The notes beneath the pieces were generated by a model that saw nothing but the letters and a program-made list of their open reading frames with translations, was not told where the DNA came from and ran no database searches. Position numbers and translations under genes: made by a program. From Clostridia bacterium (GTDB lineage Bacteria > Bacillota > Clostridia > DSM-8532), in assembly GCA_026418215.1 (NCBI GenBank), contig JAOABT010000062.1, forward strand, positions 1 to 7,142: a stretch of 7,142 nt of DNA, read 5' to 3'. Of the stretch, positions 1 to 6,113 are shown in pieces. The stretch's first letter is position 1. Each line of letters opens with the position of its first letter.

Positions 1-66
1 ATCATATAGAATGAAGTATCAAAGCTTCATAAGAAGTGCAACAAAAGCATACAGGTATGACGGAAC

Positions 67-75
67 AAAGGAGGG
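67..75 (+). promoter_or_regulatory. Shine-Dalgarno site that decides the HAD gene start
   Basis: AAAGGAGGG is an almost perfect anti-16S match. Its distance favours the TTG at 83 (7-8 bases) over the ATG at 77 (about 2 bases) and does not serve the ATG at 11. Confidence 0.6.
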
Positions 76-82
76 AATGCTG

Positions 83-700
83 TTGAAAAAGGCCTATGAT
101 TGGATTGTGTTCGACCTTGGCGGCGTTCTTGTAGAGCTGCAGGGCTTTGGGTTCTTTGACCCATGGACGAAAAATAAAAAGGACGAAGCTGAATTCGGGA
201 AGCTATGGCTTAAATCGCCCTCGGTCAGGCTCTATGAAGCTGGCAAAATAAGCTCAACAGACTATGCACAGAGGTTAGTCAGGGAGATGAAGCTTACGTG
301 CACAGCGGAAGAATTTCATAAAAGCTATAAAAACTTTATCAAAGGGCCCTTTGAGGGCGCTTTTGGCCTTTTGAAGGAGCTTAAGCATGAGTACAAGGTT
401 GCTTGCCTTTCAAACACCAACGACATACACTGGGAAGGACTCTTAAAACAGTATCCTATGGATTCTTACTTCGACAAGCTATTCCTGTCTTATCGGATAG
501 GCCTTCTAAAGCCCGACCGGGAAATTTTCGTGCATGTCATTGATGAGCTGAAGGTAAGCCCTTCGCGTATTCTTTTCTTTGACGACAACCTCATGAACGT
601 TGAAGCTGCTCGGCAGGCCGGGATTGAGGCTTTCAGAGTCAAAGGTCCCAAGGAAATAAAGAGTAAGCTCAGGGAGCTGGGGGTTGACTATAAAGACTAA
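83..700 (+). CDS. HAD-superfamily phosphatase, YihX-like (subclass IA)
   Basis: A cytoplasmic haloacid-dehalogenase-fold hydrolase that probably removes phosphate from a small sugar phosphate or similar metabolite. Counting from the TTG start, the nucleophile motif VFDLGGVLVEL holds Asp11. The position two residues on is Gly rather than the usual Asp, as in E. coli YihX (FDLGNV). Motif II is CLSNTND near residues 108-114, motif III is the Lys in GLLKPDREIF near residue 143, and motif IV is FFDDN near 165-169. About 205 residues is normal for the family. Start choice: AAAGGAGGG at 67-75 lies 7-8 bases before the TTG at 83, but only 2 bases before an in-frame ATG at 77. An ATG at 11 has no visible ribosome site and would add an unconserved 24-residue tail. 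The GNAT gene follows 21 bases later, so cotranscription is likely. The family call is secure; the substrate is unknown, and glucose 1-phosphatase activity is only an analogy to YihX. Confidence 0.88.
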   Translation: MKKAYDWIVFDLGGVLVELQGFGFFDPWTKNKKDEAEFGKLWLKSPSVRLYEAGKISSTDYAQRLVREMKLTCTAEEFHKSYKNFIKGPFEGAFGLLKELKHEYKVACLSNTNDIHWEGLLKQYPMDSYFDKLFLSYRIGLLKPDREIFVHVIDELKVSPSRILFFDDNLMNVEAARQAGIEAFRVKGPKEIKSKLRELGVDYKD

Positions 701-721
701 GGGTAAAACGGGGAGAATGGT

Positions 722-1144
722 ATGCAGATTGAAGAAATGCGGATCGAAGACTATGATGATATGCTGGAGCTTTGGCAGAATACGCCCGGAATGGGCTTGA
801 GCAGAGCCGATGACAAAGACGAGATAGCCATGTTCTTGAAGCATAATCCCGGCCTGTGCTTTACCTGTTCCGAGCTCGGAAGAATTGTAGGCACTATACT
901 CTGTGGCTTTGATGGGCGCCGCGGCTATCTTTATCATCTTGCCGTAGATAAAGCCTATCGTCATAGGGGGCTCGGCAAAGCGCTTGTTCATAAAAGCCTT
1001 GAGGCGCTTTCTAAAAAGGGCGTGGAGAAGTGCCATTTGTTTGTCTTTAAGGATAATGCGCTTGGCAGGGGCTTTTGGGAGAATACAGGCTGGAAGCAGA
1101 GGGAAGATATTGTTGTATTCTCAAAGGACGTGGGGGGACCATAA
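722..1144 (+). CDS. GNAT-family N-acetyltransferase (YpeA-like)
   Basis: A 140-residue single-domain Gcn5-related acetyltransferase, expected to move an acetyl group from acetyl-CoA to an amine. The order of parts fits the fold: an N-terminal strand and helix (MRIEDYDDMLELW), a central strand pair (GRIVGTILCGFDGRRGYLYHLAV), the acetyl-CoA pyrophosphate loop RHRGLGKA at residues 80-87 (consensus R/Q-x-x-G-x-G/A), and a C-terminal FWENTGW near 118-124 typical of motif B. Segments such as GFDGRRG and YLYHLAV recall E. coli YpeA, whose substrate is unsettled. GGGGAG at 710-715 sits 6 bases before the ATG. The gene begins 21 bases after the HAD gene, and its stop codon (1142-1144) almost touches the ComB-like remnant, so all three were probably one transcription unit. 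The substrate cannot be read from sequence; a ribosomal-protein acetyltransferase is an alternative. Confidence 0.9.
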   Translation: MQIEEMRIEDYDDMLELWQNTPGMGLSRADDKDEIAMFLKHNPGLCFTCSELGRIVGTILCGFDGRRGYLYHLAVDKAYRHRGLGKALVHKSLEALSKKGVEKCHLFVFKDNALGRGFWENTGWKQREDIVVFSKDVGGP

Positions 1145-1145
1145 C

Positions 1146-1374
1146 CTGGAGCTTCAGATTCTTCATCTTATTGAAGGCGCCAAAAGGACCACCGGGCTCA
1201 ACCGTCATCATTGATGTGTTCCGGTCCTTTATGTTTCCCTGCTATGCTTACGACAACAATGCGAAGGACAATATGCCTGTGAGTGATCTGGATGAGGCTT
1301 ATAGATTGAAAAGAGCTCGTTCTGACGCCCTTCTTCTTGGAGAGAGGCATGCCCGCATCCTGGAGGGCTTATAG
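1146..1374 (+). pseudogene. Frameshifted, truncated ComB-family (2-phosphosulfolactate phosphatase) remnant
   Basis: ComB enzymes hydrolyse 2-phosphosulfolactate; many bacterial members have no proven role. Translation from a CTG at 1146 gives LELQILHLIEGAKRTTGL, then a stop at 1212. Shifting forward one base at about 1200 gives TVIIDVFRSFMFPCYAYDNN, then PVSDLDEAYRLK and LLLGERHARILEGL, ending at TAG 1372-1374. Together these read as the first ~75 residues of the family: the IDVxRA-type active-site strand, the PV-x-x-x-x-EA segment and the LxGER...EGF loop. Removing one A from the AA at 1200-1201 restores a continuous frame (TGL-TVIID). The expected ATG is CTG, though GGGGGG at 1132-1137 is well placed as its ribosome site. 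Full family members have about 230-240 residues; here everything after EG(F) is gone, and only 22 bases remain before the opposing gene ends. I read this as a dead gene, third in the HAD-GNAT unit. The family call rests on remembered motifs. Confidence 0.68.
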
Positions 1375-1396
1375 GCTTACATTACCGGGTTAAAGC

Positions 1397-3904
1397 TCAT
1401 AAAATTTCTTTAAAGATGCAGAGCGTCTTTTGTGACAGCGTGTCAGAAAGCAGTGTCAGGTGCTTCGAGCCTGTCTCATAAACCTTGATGATATCGATAA
1501 GCTCTGCTTCATCAGGCAGCATTTCAACAAACCGGTTGGGGCATTTTTCAAGCAGCTCCGGCCGATAGGTGACTTTCTCATCGTTTTCAAAGATGGCGGC
1601 ATAGAACACACCCGTCTCCACGAGATCCTGGAAGAAGTGGCTACCGAAGGACAGCTCAGGCATATATCCAGCTCCCTCGTAAGAGACCTCGCATAGGGCT
1701 TTAATGGTACTGATTTCGGCAAAACGCACAGGCACTCCAAGCTCGGGTGAGGACGTGCCCCAGCGGCCGGGACCCATGAGCATGACGTTTCTTTCCGTAT
1801 GGCGAAGCAGCTCGTTAATCTTGCCGATAGCCCTTGCCACCCTGTATTTGGTGTTCATGGGGCAGAGGTAATAAGCTCGGGGATCAACCAAAACAACCGT
1901 ATCGAGAGGCTGGAATATCGAGCCTCCCATGGTGGAGCCTATCATGGAGAACAGTGTTGAAGCAGGCGTTCCTTTAGGCATCTTGACCTTCAGGCCCAGG
2001 CCCCGGGTCTGAAGCGGTCTGCACTGCAGCAGGTTGACGGCAAAATCGCCCTGTTCGGAAAAATTAATGGTGAACTCGATATCCACGGGATATTGATAGT
2101 GCTGTTCAATGACCTTAAGGGTTTTCCTGAGATAATCCAATAGCTCGGCCTTATTGAGAAGGCCTTCACAGGTGGTGTATAACACATCCCTGTAAATGTC
2201 CCGTTCACGAAGGCGGCTTTCGGCTTCTCTGTCATGCTCCAGCATGAAGCTTTTGAACCATTGTGGAAGCTTTTTGGAAAGCTCATCGAGTGAGGAAATT
2301 TTAAGCCTGTTTTCTGACAGGTTGAGAGTATCGGCATAGCGTTGTGAGAAGCGGCTTTTTTCAACACGGTCGGACAGGGGACGAAGGTCAGGCTTATCCA
2401 AAGAAGCCACTCTCGGGTAATCGCCGTCGGTACGGTCGACGGCACGGGTGCCAAGACCCAGAACGAGGCGTACAAGGCCTGCCTGGGGGTCAATGTCCTG
2501 GTTCCAGACGTAGGAGTTATAGGAATAGCCCACGCCTGCGGCGCAGGGCATGAAAACATCGTCAAAGCGGGAGCCTGAAACCCTTTGCACCAGAATGGCC
2601 ATCTGCTCGTCGCTTTGATCAAGACCGCGCTGCTTGCGGTAGGCAAGCGCGGATTCATCCATGGCGCTGGCATACACCTGGCGAACCGCATTTTCAAAGT
2701 CTGCAAAGCGTTCTTCGGGGCTGCCGCTGTTGACGCAGAAAATGGACTCGTATTTTCCTGCGAAGGCGTTGCCGAAGCTGTCCTCCAGGAGGCTGCTGGA
2801 GCGCACGATGATGGGGTTCTGGCCAAAGCTCTCCAGGATGCGGTGGAACTGGTCACGGATGCTGTCGGGGAAGGTGCCCGACAGAAGCTTTTCCTTGAGC
2901 TCACGGGCCGTTGAGAAATAGCCCTCGGGTGTGCGCTGCTCAATGCGCAGCTTCCACCAGCCGTTCTGGACTAAATAGGTATAGAAAACATCGGAGCCGA
3001 TGTAGAAGGAATCGTGGGGCTCAAGGCGGGCATAAAGCTCGGGGGCGTTGTTCTGTAAAATCTTTCGTGCCAGCAGCATGCCGGTCGCCTTTCCGCCGAT
3101 ACTGCCGGAGCCGATCATGCGCTGCTTGATCTGAAGATAATCGGTAAGCTTGAAATGATCCCTCACAAGATCAGCAAGATGGGGCTCCCTGCCGAAAAGC
3201 ATTCTGCCTAGCTTAGCCAGGGTTTGGGTCTGGTCGGAAAGCCCAGCGTCGTGCTCCATCTTGGCCCTAATAAAGAAACGATCCCAGCTGTCCAAGAACT
3301 GATCGCTGTGCTCCATGCCCTGTTGGGCCATATGGGCGTAGAATTTGCTGGCGCTTATGCCATCGGTAAGCGGGATAAGCGCTTGGTTTTCACTGTCAAA
3401 TTTATGGGGCAGGAACATGGTCTGGGAATAGCGCTTCCAGACCTTGATAGGATGCACGTACATTTCACCCTCGCTTCCGAAGACATCAATAAGAAGCTGG
3501 GTGGTTTCACGAATACGGGCGATGGTTTCATAGGAATGGCGGTTTCTTAATATGCCAAAGAAGGCTACTGTATCCAGCTCGAAGAGGTAAGGACAGGTGA
3601 CCCTGAAAAAGTTGCCCATCATCAAATCGGCTGACCATACGGTCTGTAGACCGGAAAGACAATCAAAAACGTAGAAGGCTTTTCGTCCCTCGGATGAGAT
3701 GATCTCATTGACCTTGACGGTGAAGCTCTCAAACCCTGAATGGGCGTCGAGTTGATAGATTTTGAGGCCCTCACGGGGAGAGAGCAAGGGCTCGTGCTCG
3801 CCAAAACGCATATAGACGATGTTTCGGCCCTCCCTGACAGCCTTATCCACAAAAGGCTTCACAAAAAAACTATAATCATGCAGGGTCGAAACCTGCCAGA
3901 CCAC
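1397..3904 (-). CDS. PEP synthase/PPDK-like ATP-grasp protein with degenerate KaiC-like N-terminus (frameshifted 5' end)
   Basis: The open frame encodes 835 residues from a GTG at 3904. Residues 1-165 resemble a RecA/KaiC ATPase core that has lost its P-loop: VVWQV stands where Walker A should be, while FYVFDCLSGL (about 77-86) looks like Walker B. Residues ~265-634 form a pyruvate-phosphate-dikinase N-terminal ATP-grasp domain: IGSGSIGGKATGM (265-276), IIVRSSSLLEDSFG (365-378), QRVSGSRFDDVF (440-451), LGLGTRAVDRTDGDYPR (482-498), and DIEFTINF...LLQCRPLQTR (608-634). Residues 635-835 are a C-terminal domain I do not recognise, with MGPGRWGTSSPELGVPV (~709-725) and LSFGSHFFQDL (~751-761). There is no GGxxSHAAI phosphohistidine motif and no PEP-binding barrel, so classical PEP synthase activity is unlikely; ATP-dependent phosphoryl transfer to an unknown acceptor is possible. 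The natural start is probably ATG 3981, one base out of phase (see the 3905-3981 entry), giving about 861 residues. A promoter lies at 4061-4089. Confidence 0.8.
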   Translation of the reverse strand: MVWQVSTLHDYSFFVKPFVDKAVREGRNIVYMRFGEHEPLLSPREGLKIYQLDAHSGFESFTVKVNEIISSEGRKAFYVFDCLSGLQTVWSADLMMGNFFRVTCPYLFELDTVAFFGILRNRHSYETIARIRETTQLLIDVFGSEGEMYVHPIKVWKRYSQTMFLPHKFDSENQALIPLTDGISASKFYAHMAQQGMEHSDQFLDSWDRFFIRAKMEHDAGLSDQTQTLAKLGRMLFGREPHLADLVRDHFKLTDYLQIKQRMIGSGSIGGKATGMLLARKILQNNAPELYARLEPHDSFYIGSDVFYTYLVQNGWWKLRIEQRTPEGYFSTARELKEKLLSGTFPDSIRDQFHRILESFGQNPIIVRSSSLLEDSFGNAFAGKYESIFCVNSGSPEERFADFENAVRQVYASAMDESALAYRKQRGLDQSDEQMAILVQRVSGSRFDDVFMPCAAGVGYSYNSYVWNQDIDPQAGLVRLVLGLGTRAVDRTDGDYPRVASLDKPDLRPLSDRVEKSRFSQRYADTLNLSENRLKISSLDELSKKLPQWFKSFMLEHDREAESRLRERDIYRDVLYTTCEGLLNKAELLDYLRKTLKVIEQHYQYPVDIEFTINFSEQGDFAVNLLQCRPLQTRGLGLKVKMPKGTPASTLFSMIGSTMGGSIFQPLDTVVLVDPRAYYLCPMNTKYRVARAIGKINELLRHTERNVMLMGPGRWGTSSPELGVPVRFAEISTIKALCEVSYEGAGYMPELSFGSHFFQDLVETGVFYAAIFENDEKVTYRPELLEKCPNRFVEMLPDEAELIDIIKVYETGSKHLTLLSDTLSQKTLCIFKEIL
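1412..1431 (+). terminator. Possible weak terminator of the rightward HAD-GNAT unit
   Basis: AAAGATGC (1412-1419) and GCGTCTTT (1423-1430) can pair as 8 base pairs including one T-G wobble around a 3-base loop, followed by one more T. It lies just beyond the ComB remnant, inside the last codons of the opposing gene. The U-tract is short, so this is only a candidate. Confidence 0.25.
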
Positions 3905-3981
3905 ATTATCTCCGAGACGGATGGAGTCCAGGCCTTATCAAGCCCCTCAAGCCCGGAATGAATTCTTTCAAACGCCGCCAT
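3905..3981 (-). pseudogene. Out-of-phase N-terminal codons of the ATP-grasp gene (one-base deletion)
   Basis: On the minus strand an ATG at 3981-3979 follows AGGGAGG with 9 bases between. It opens MAAFERIHSGLEGLDKA, a KaiC-like beginning (ERI.SG..GLD). From CTG at 3931 the other frame reads LDSIRLGDNVVWQVST and runs straight into the 835-codon frame. The join GLDKA-LDSIRLGDNVVWQV is what the family would be expected to show, and it needs one extra base near 3931-3934 (for example GGCCCTGG instead of GGCCTGG). In the sequence as given, translation from 3981 leaves the frame. The downstream frame has a TAA at 3937-3935 and no usual start before GTG 3904. Either the gene is disrupted, or the sequence has an error in a short C run. 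Confidence 0.72.
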
Positions 3982-4003
3982 CGATTAAAGCCTCCCTGTG
4001 CCG

Positions 4004-4041
4004 AAAAGGCGCTTACAGAAAAAAATCCATGAGCGCCTTTT
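4004..4041 (-). promoter_or_regulatory. Perfect 10-bp stem-loop in the leader of the ATP-grasp gene
   Basis: AAAAGGCGCT (4032-4041 read on the minus strand) and AGCGCCTTTT (4004-4013) are perfect inverted repeats around an 18-base loop that contains seven T. The structure lies between the likely transcription start (~4054) and the ribosome site. It ends with four T that belong to the stem, then CGG. It could be a leader attenuator, an mRNA-stabilising hairpin, or a terminator for readthrough from the lipoprotein gene (stop at 4105). Its position downstream of a promoter favours a leader element, but function is inferred only. Confidence 0.5.
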
Positions 4042-4060
4042 CATTATTCTTTTCAATTTA

Positions 4061-4089
4061 AGTATAGGTATTACATGGTGTTAAGTCAA
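4061..4089 (-). promoter_or_regulatory. Sigma-70/sigma-A promoter of the ATP-grasp gene
   Basis: On the minus strand TTGACT (4089-4084) and TATACT (4066-4061) are separated by exactly 17 bases. Each matches the vegetative consensus at 5 of 6 positions. Predicted transcription starts near 4054, giving a leader of about 72 bases to ATG 3981. The -35 box lies only 16 bases past the stop codon of the upstream lipoprotein gene, so the large gene probably has its own transcript. Confidence 0.7.
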
Positions 4090-4104
4090 ATAAAGGAAAT
4101 GAAA

Positions 4105-4995
4105 TTACTGAAGGTTGATATAACGCTGGGGCATGTCCTTCAGATCCTCCGGACTAACGGTCAGCACATCAAGGGTTTCCTGCTCTTTGATACCGAGCTT
4201 TCCGCAGATTTCGTCCACAACATCCTTCTGGAAGTGGGTGGGACAGATGATTTTGGGGTTTAGCTGCTGCAGGATTTTGAGGTTTCTTTCTGTCATGGCA
4301 CCATATTGAGGTGCGTTTGTGATGATAGTGAAGGCAATGTCGATCTTTCCAAGTGCTTTGAGCTGATCCTCTGTAAGCTCATCCTGCCCCATGTCGCCCA
4401 TGTGTGCGATGCGAAGACCGTCTACCTCAAAAACATAAATCACATTGCTTGGAGGCGTGACAATCGCACCGTTGTGGGAGGCTGCAATACCGGTGTCCTT
4501 GATATCCTTGACGGTGAATTCCTCGGGCTTGTAGAAGGACATCTTGATATCACTGAACTGGCGCGCGATTTTGATGTACTTGGTGTCTACATGATCGCTG
4601 TGGGAGTGGGTGATGGTGATGATGTCGGGCTTGATGAAGCCTTTATCTGCCGGCATTTGGTAGGGGTCCATGACAACGACGGTCCCCTCTTTTGAGACAA
4701 GACCGAAGCTTGTGTGATAATCCCCGTTTTTAACAGTCGTAATGCTCTTGATCATCACCTTGCCGCTGTCATTTTTGAGGGTCTCGGTATCGAGCTGGAC
4801 ATCGGGAGCAGGAGCGGGAGTAGGAGTGGGCTCTGCTGAGGCTTTCTCTGAGGCCTTGGGCGTCGAGGAGGCTGAAGCTGCCGAGGGTGTGGCTGATCCG
4901 GGAGCAGTTGAGGCGTTCTGTGTGCCGCAGGCTGTCAAAGTAAATGCAGCCAATAAAAGCAGGCTGATGAGTGTGAAAAAAGCTTTTGTTTTCAT
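4105..4995 (-). CDS. Metallo-beta-lactamase-fold lipoprotein (UlaG-like hydrolase)
   Basis: A 296-residue exported protein, lipid-anchored on the outer face of the membrane. Residues 2-4 are positively charged (KTK), a hydrophobic stretch follows, and the lipobox is LTAC with Cys23. Residues 24-65 are a low-complexity Ala/Ser/Thr/Pro linker. The catalytic domain (~66-296) has the metal motif THSHSDHVD (His130, His132, Asp134, His135), then His174 (ASHNG), HMGD with Asp201, and a last His254 in CPTHF, so a two-metal site looks complete. The pattern fits the UlaG/YtnP-like branch (ascorbate-6-phosphate lactonase relatives) rather than true beta-lactamases. The substrate is unknown. The start is ATG 4995, with GGAGAG 7-9 bases upstream; an in-frame ATG at 5040 would put 15 charged residues before the signal and lacks a ribosome site. 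An AraC regulator lies 98 bases upstream on the same strand. Confidence 0.88.
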   Translation of the reverse strand: MKTKAFFTLISLLLLAAFTLTACGTQNASTAPGSATPSAASASSTPKASEKASAEPTPTPAPAPDVQLDTETLKNDSGKVMIKSITTVKNGDYHTSFGLVSKEGTVVVMDPYQMPADKGFIKPDIITITHSHSDHVDTKYIKIARQFSDIKMSFYKPEEFTVKDIKDTGIAASHNGAIVTPPSNVIYVFEVDGLRIAHMGDMGQDELTEDQLKALGKIDIAFTIITNAPQYGAMTERNLKILQQLNPKIICPTHFQKDVVDEICGKLGIKEQETLDVLTVSPEDLKDMPQRYINLQ

Positions 4996-5063
4996 CTTTA
5001 TTCTCTCCTTTAATTTCTTTGTAACTTGAGAATAAATCAACGAACAAAAGCCTTTAAGTGTTT

Positions 5064-5092
5064 TTTAAAAGACGAAACCTGCTTATTTACAA
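5064..5092 (-). promoter_or_regulatory. Possible promoter of the MBL-fold lipoprotein gene
   Basis: On the minus strand TTGTAA (5092-5087) and TTTAAA (5069-5064) are 17 bases apart, 4 of 6 matches each. This would start RNA near 5057, about 60 bases before ATG 4995. AT-rich DNA produces such matches by chance. I see no convincing terminator in this 98-base gap, so readthrough from the AraC gene is equally possible. Confidence 0.3.
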
Positions 5093-5093
5093 T

Positions 5094-6008
5094 TCAGTTC
5101 GCGCCGGCTTTCAGCATCCAGCAGTTCTGGTTGCGGTATTCCGACGGTGAAAGCCCCATGGTCTTTTTAAACGTTCTCAAGAAGTGGGCATCGTCGTGGA
5201 AGCCCACGATGGTCATAATTTCAGTGATGGGCAGGGTTGTGTTTCTAAGCATGGAGCATGCCATTTCAACCCTTATTTTTATTAGATAGGACATTATGGA
5301 GAAACCGGTCTGCTTTTTAAAAGCTTCGTTCAAGGTGGTGCGGTTCACATGGAACTCCCTTGTCAGATCCTCCAGCATGATTTTGTCACGGTAATGGGTG
5401 TGAAGATAGAGCACCACAGGATGGATGTCATGCCCTAAATAGCTCACGACTGCCGGGTTCTCGCAGACAGGGTTGTCATAAATACGGCTTAAGAGGAATA
5501 AAAGCTCAATCATGTATGACCGGCTTCGGCAGGGCCAGGACCAATCCTTCTGACCGCTTAAAGAGGCCTCTATCGTGGTCATGTGGCCCACAATCTGGCG
5601 GTAGAGCTCAGGGCTAACCGACAAAATGCCCTGATAGGTATCCTCTCTAAAATGGAACGGGCGCAGACACCAATAGTCCATCAAGCCCGCCTGCTCCTCG
5701 GGATTTCTATGTATGGAGATAAAATTGATTTTTTCATTAATCGCCGACGGATGGAAAAACAAAGCCTTAATCGTGGTGTCCTTATGGGACACAAGGTTGA
5801 TCTCATCCTTTTCATCAAGGCATAGGATGAGCGGGGGCGTCAAAAGGAAGGGCTTCCCGTTGAGCTGGATAATCCCGGCGCCATCTTCAATGGCTAATAT
5901 ACGGTAACGCTCAAGATAGCCCATGTTTGCATCCTGCGGCTTTAAAATCGTGCAGTGCATCCGAAGCTCATAATCCTTGAATATTTCGCGTCCTATTGTA
6001 GAAAGCAT
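5094..6008 (-). CDS. AraC-family transcriptional regulator
   Basis: A 304-residue cytoplasmic DNA-binding protein. Residues ~10-90 look like a cupin-type effector domain (a run of short strands, with GAGIIQLNGKPFLLTPP near 43-59). The middle (~125-190) is helical and probably links or dimerises. Residues ~198-296 are the double helix-turn-helix: first HTH MLEDLTREFHVNRTTLNEAF (~211-230) with FKKQTGFSIMSYLIKIRVEMA after it, second HTH ITEIMTIVGFHDDAHFLRTFKK (~261-282), and the family signature GLSPSEYRNQN (285-295). This is normal length and intact. The start is ATG 6008, with AAGGA 7 bases before it; two ATG triplets just upstream (6016, 6013) are out of frame. It has its own extended -10 promoter, with a palindrome over the -35 region, suggesting autoregulation. 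Likely targets are itself and perhaps the neighbouring lipoprotein gene; the effector (often a sugar or similar small molecule in this family) is unknown. Confidence 0.92.
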   Translation of the reverse strand: MLSTIGREIFKDYELRMHCTILKPQDANMGYLERYRILAIEDGAGIIQLNGKPFLLTPPLILCLDEKDEINLVSHKDTTIKALFFHPSAINEKINFISIHRNPEEQAGLMDYWCLRPFHFREDTYQGILSVSPELYRQIVGHMTTIEASLSGQKDWSWPCRSRSYMIELLFLLSRIYDNPVCENPAVVSYLGHDIHPVVLYLHTHYRDKIMLEDLTREFHVNRTTLNEAFKKQTGFSIMSYLIKIRVEMACSMLRNTTLPITEIMTIVGFHDDAHFLRTFKKTMGLSPSEYRNQNCWMLKAGAN

Positions 6009-6047
6009 GCCATCATCCTTATTTTCTCTATTGTATGACTGTGTATT

Positions 6048-6056
6048 ATTATACCA
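6048..6056 (-). promoter_or_regulatory. Extended -10 promoter of the AraC-family gene
   Basis: The minus strand reads TGGTATAAT, a perfect TATAAT with the TG extension. No good -35 box is found at 17 bases (TATCAA, part of the palindrome). Predicted start is near 6041, leaving a leader of about 32 bases. Confidence 0.62.
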
Positions 6057-6070
6057 AGGTTTTTATAATT

Positions 6071-6087
6071 TTGATAGTGTCTATCAA
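6071..6087. promoter_or_regulatory. Palindromic operator candidate TTGATAG-TGT-CTATCAA
   Basis: This is a perfect inverted repeat with 7-base arms and a 3-base centre in the divergent araC-like/tcdA region. Its centre is about 38 bases upstream of the predicted start of the AraC-family gene, covering the place of a -35 box. That position suits a repressor, or an activator touching polymerase. AraC proteins more often bind direct repeats, so another dimeric regulator is possible. Confidence 0.45.
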
Positions 6088-6113
6088 TAACGCAAGAGCC
6101 TCTTAAAAATCAG

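Noticed and set aside
506..1036. 176-codon minus-strand open frame across the HAD and GNAT genes
   Set aside because: It is antisense to two well-supported genes and has no domain or ribosome site of note.
1183..1230. Inverted repeat AAAGGACC ... GGTCCTTT as a terminator after the GNAT gene
   Set aside because: The loop is 32 bases, no T-run longer than 3 follows, and the repeat lies in codons of the ComB remnant; chance is likely.
1990..2943. 317-codon open frame on the minus strand within the ATP-grasp gene
   Set aside because: It is a shifted-frame shadow of the ATP-grasp domain, rich in Ser/Ala/Pro with no family motifs.
1397..3904. Naming the large gene ppsA (phosphoenolpyruvate synthase)
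   Set aside because: The phosphohistidine motif and PEP-binding barrel are missing; only the ATP-grasp domain is shared.
4105..4995. Calling the MBL-fold protein a beta-lactamase
   Set aside because: The order of metal residues and the UlaG-like context do not fit class B beta-lactamases, and the fold covers many hydrolases.
5051..5070. CCTTTAAG...TTAAAAG as a terminator between the AraC and lipoprotein genes
   Set aside because: The pairing is short, all A/T and imperfect; it is not enough to call.
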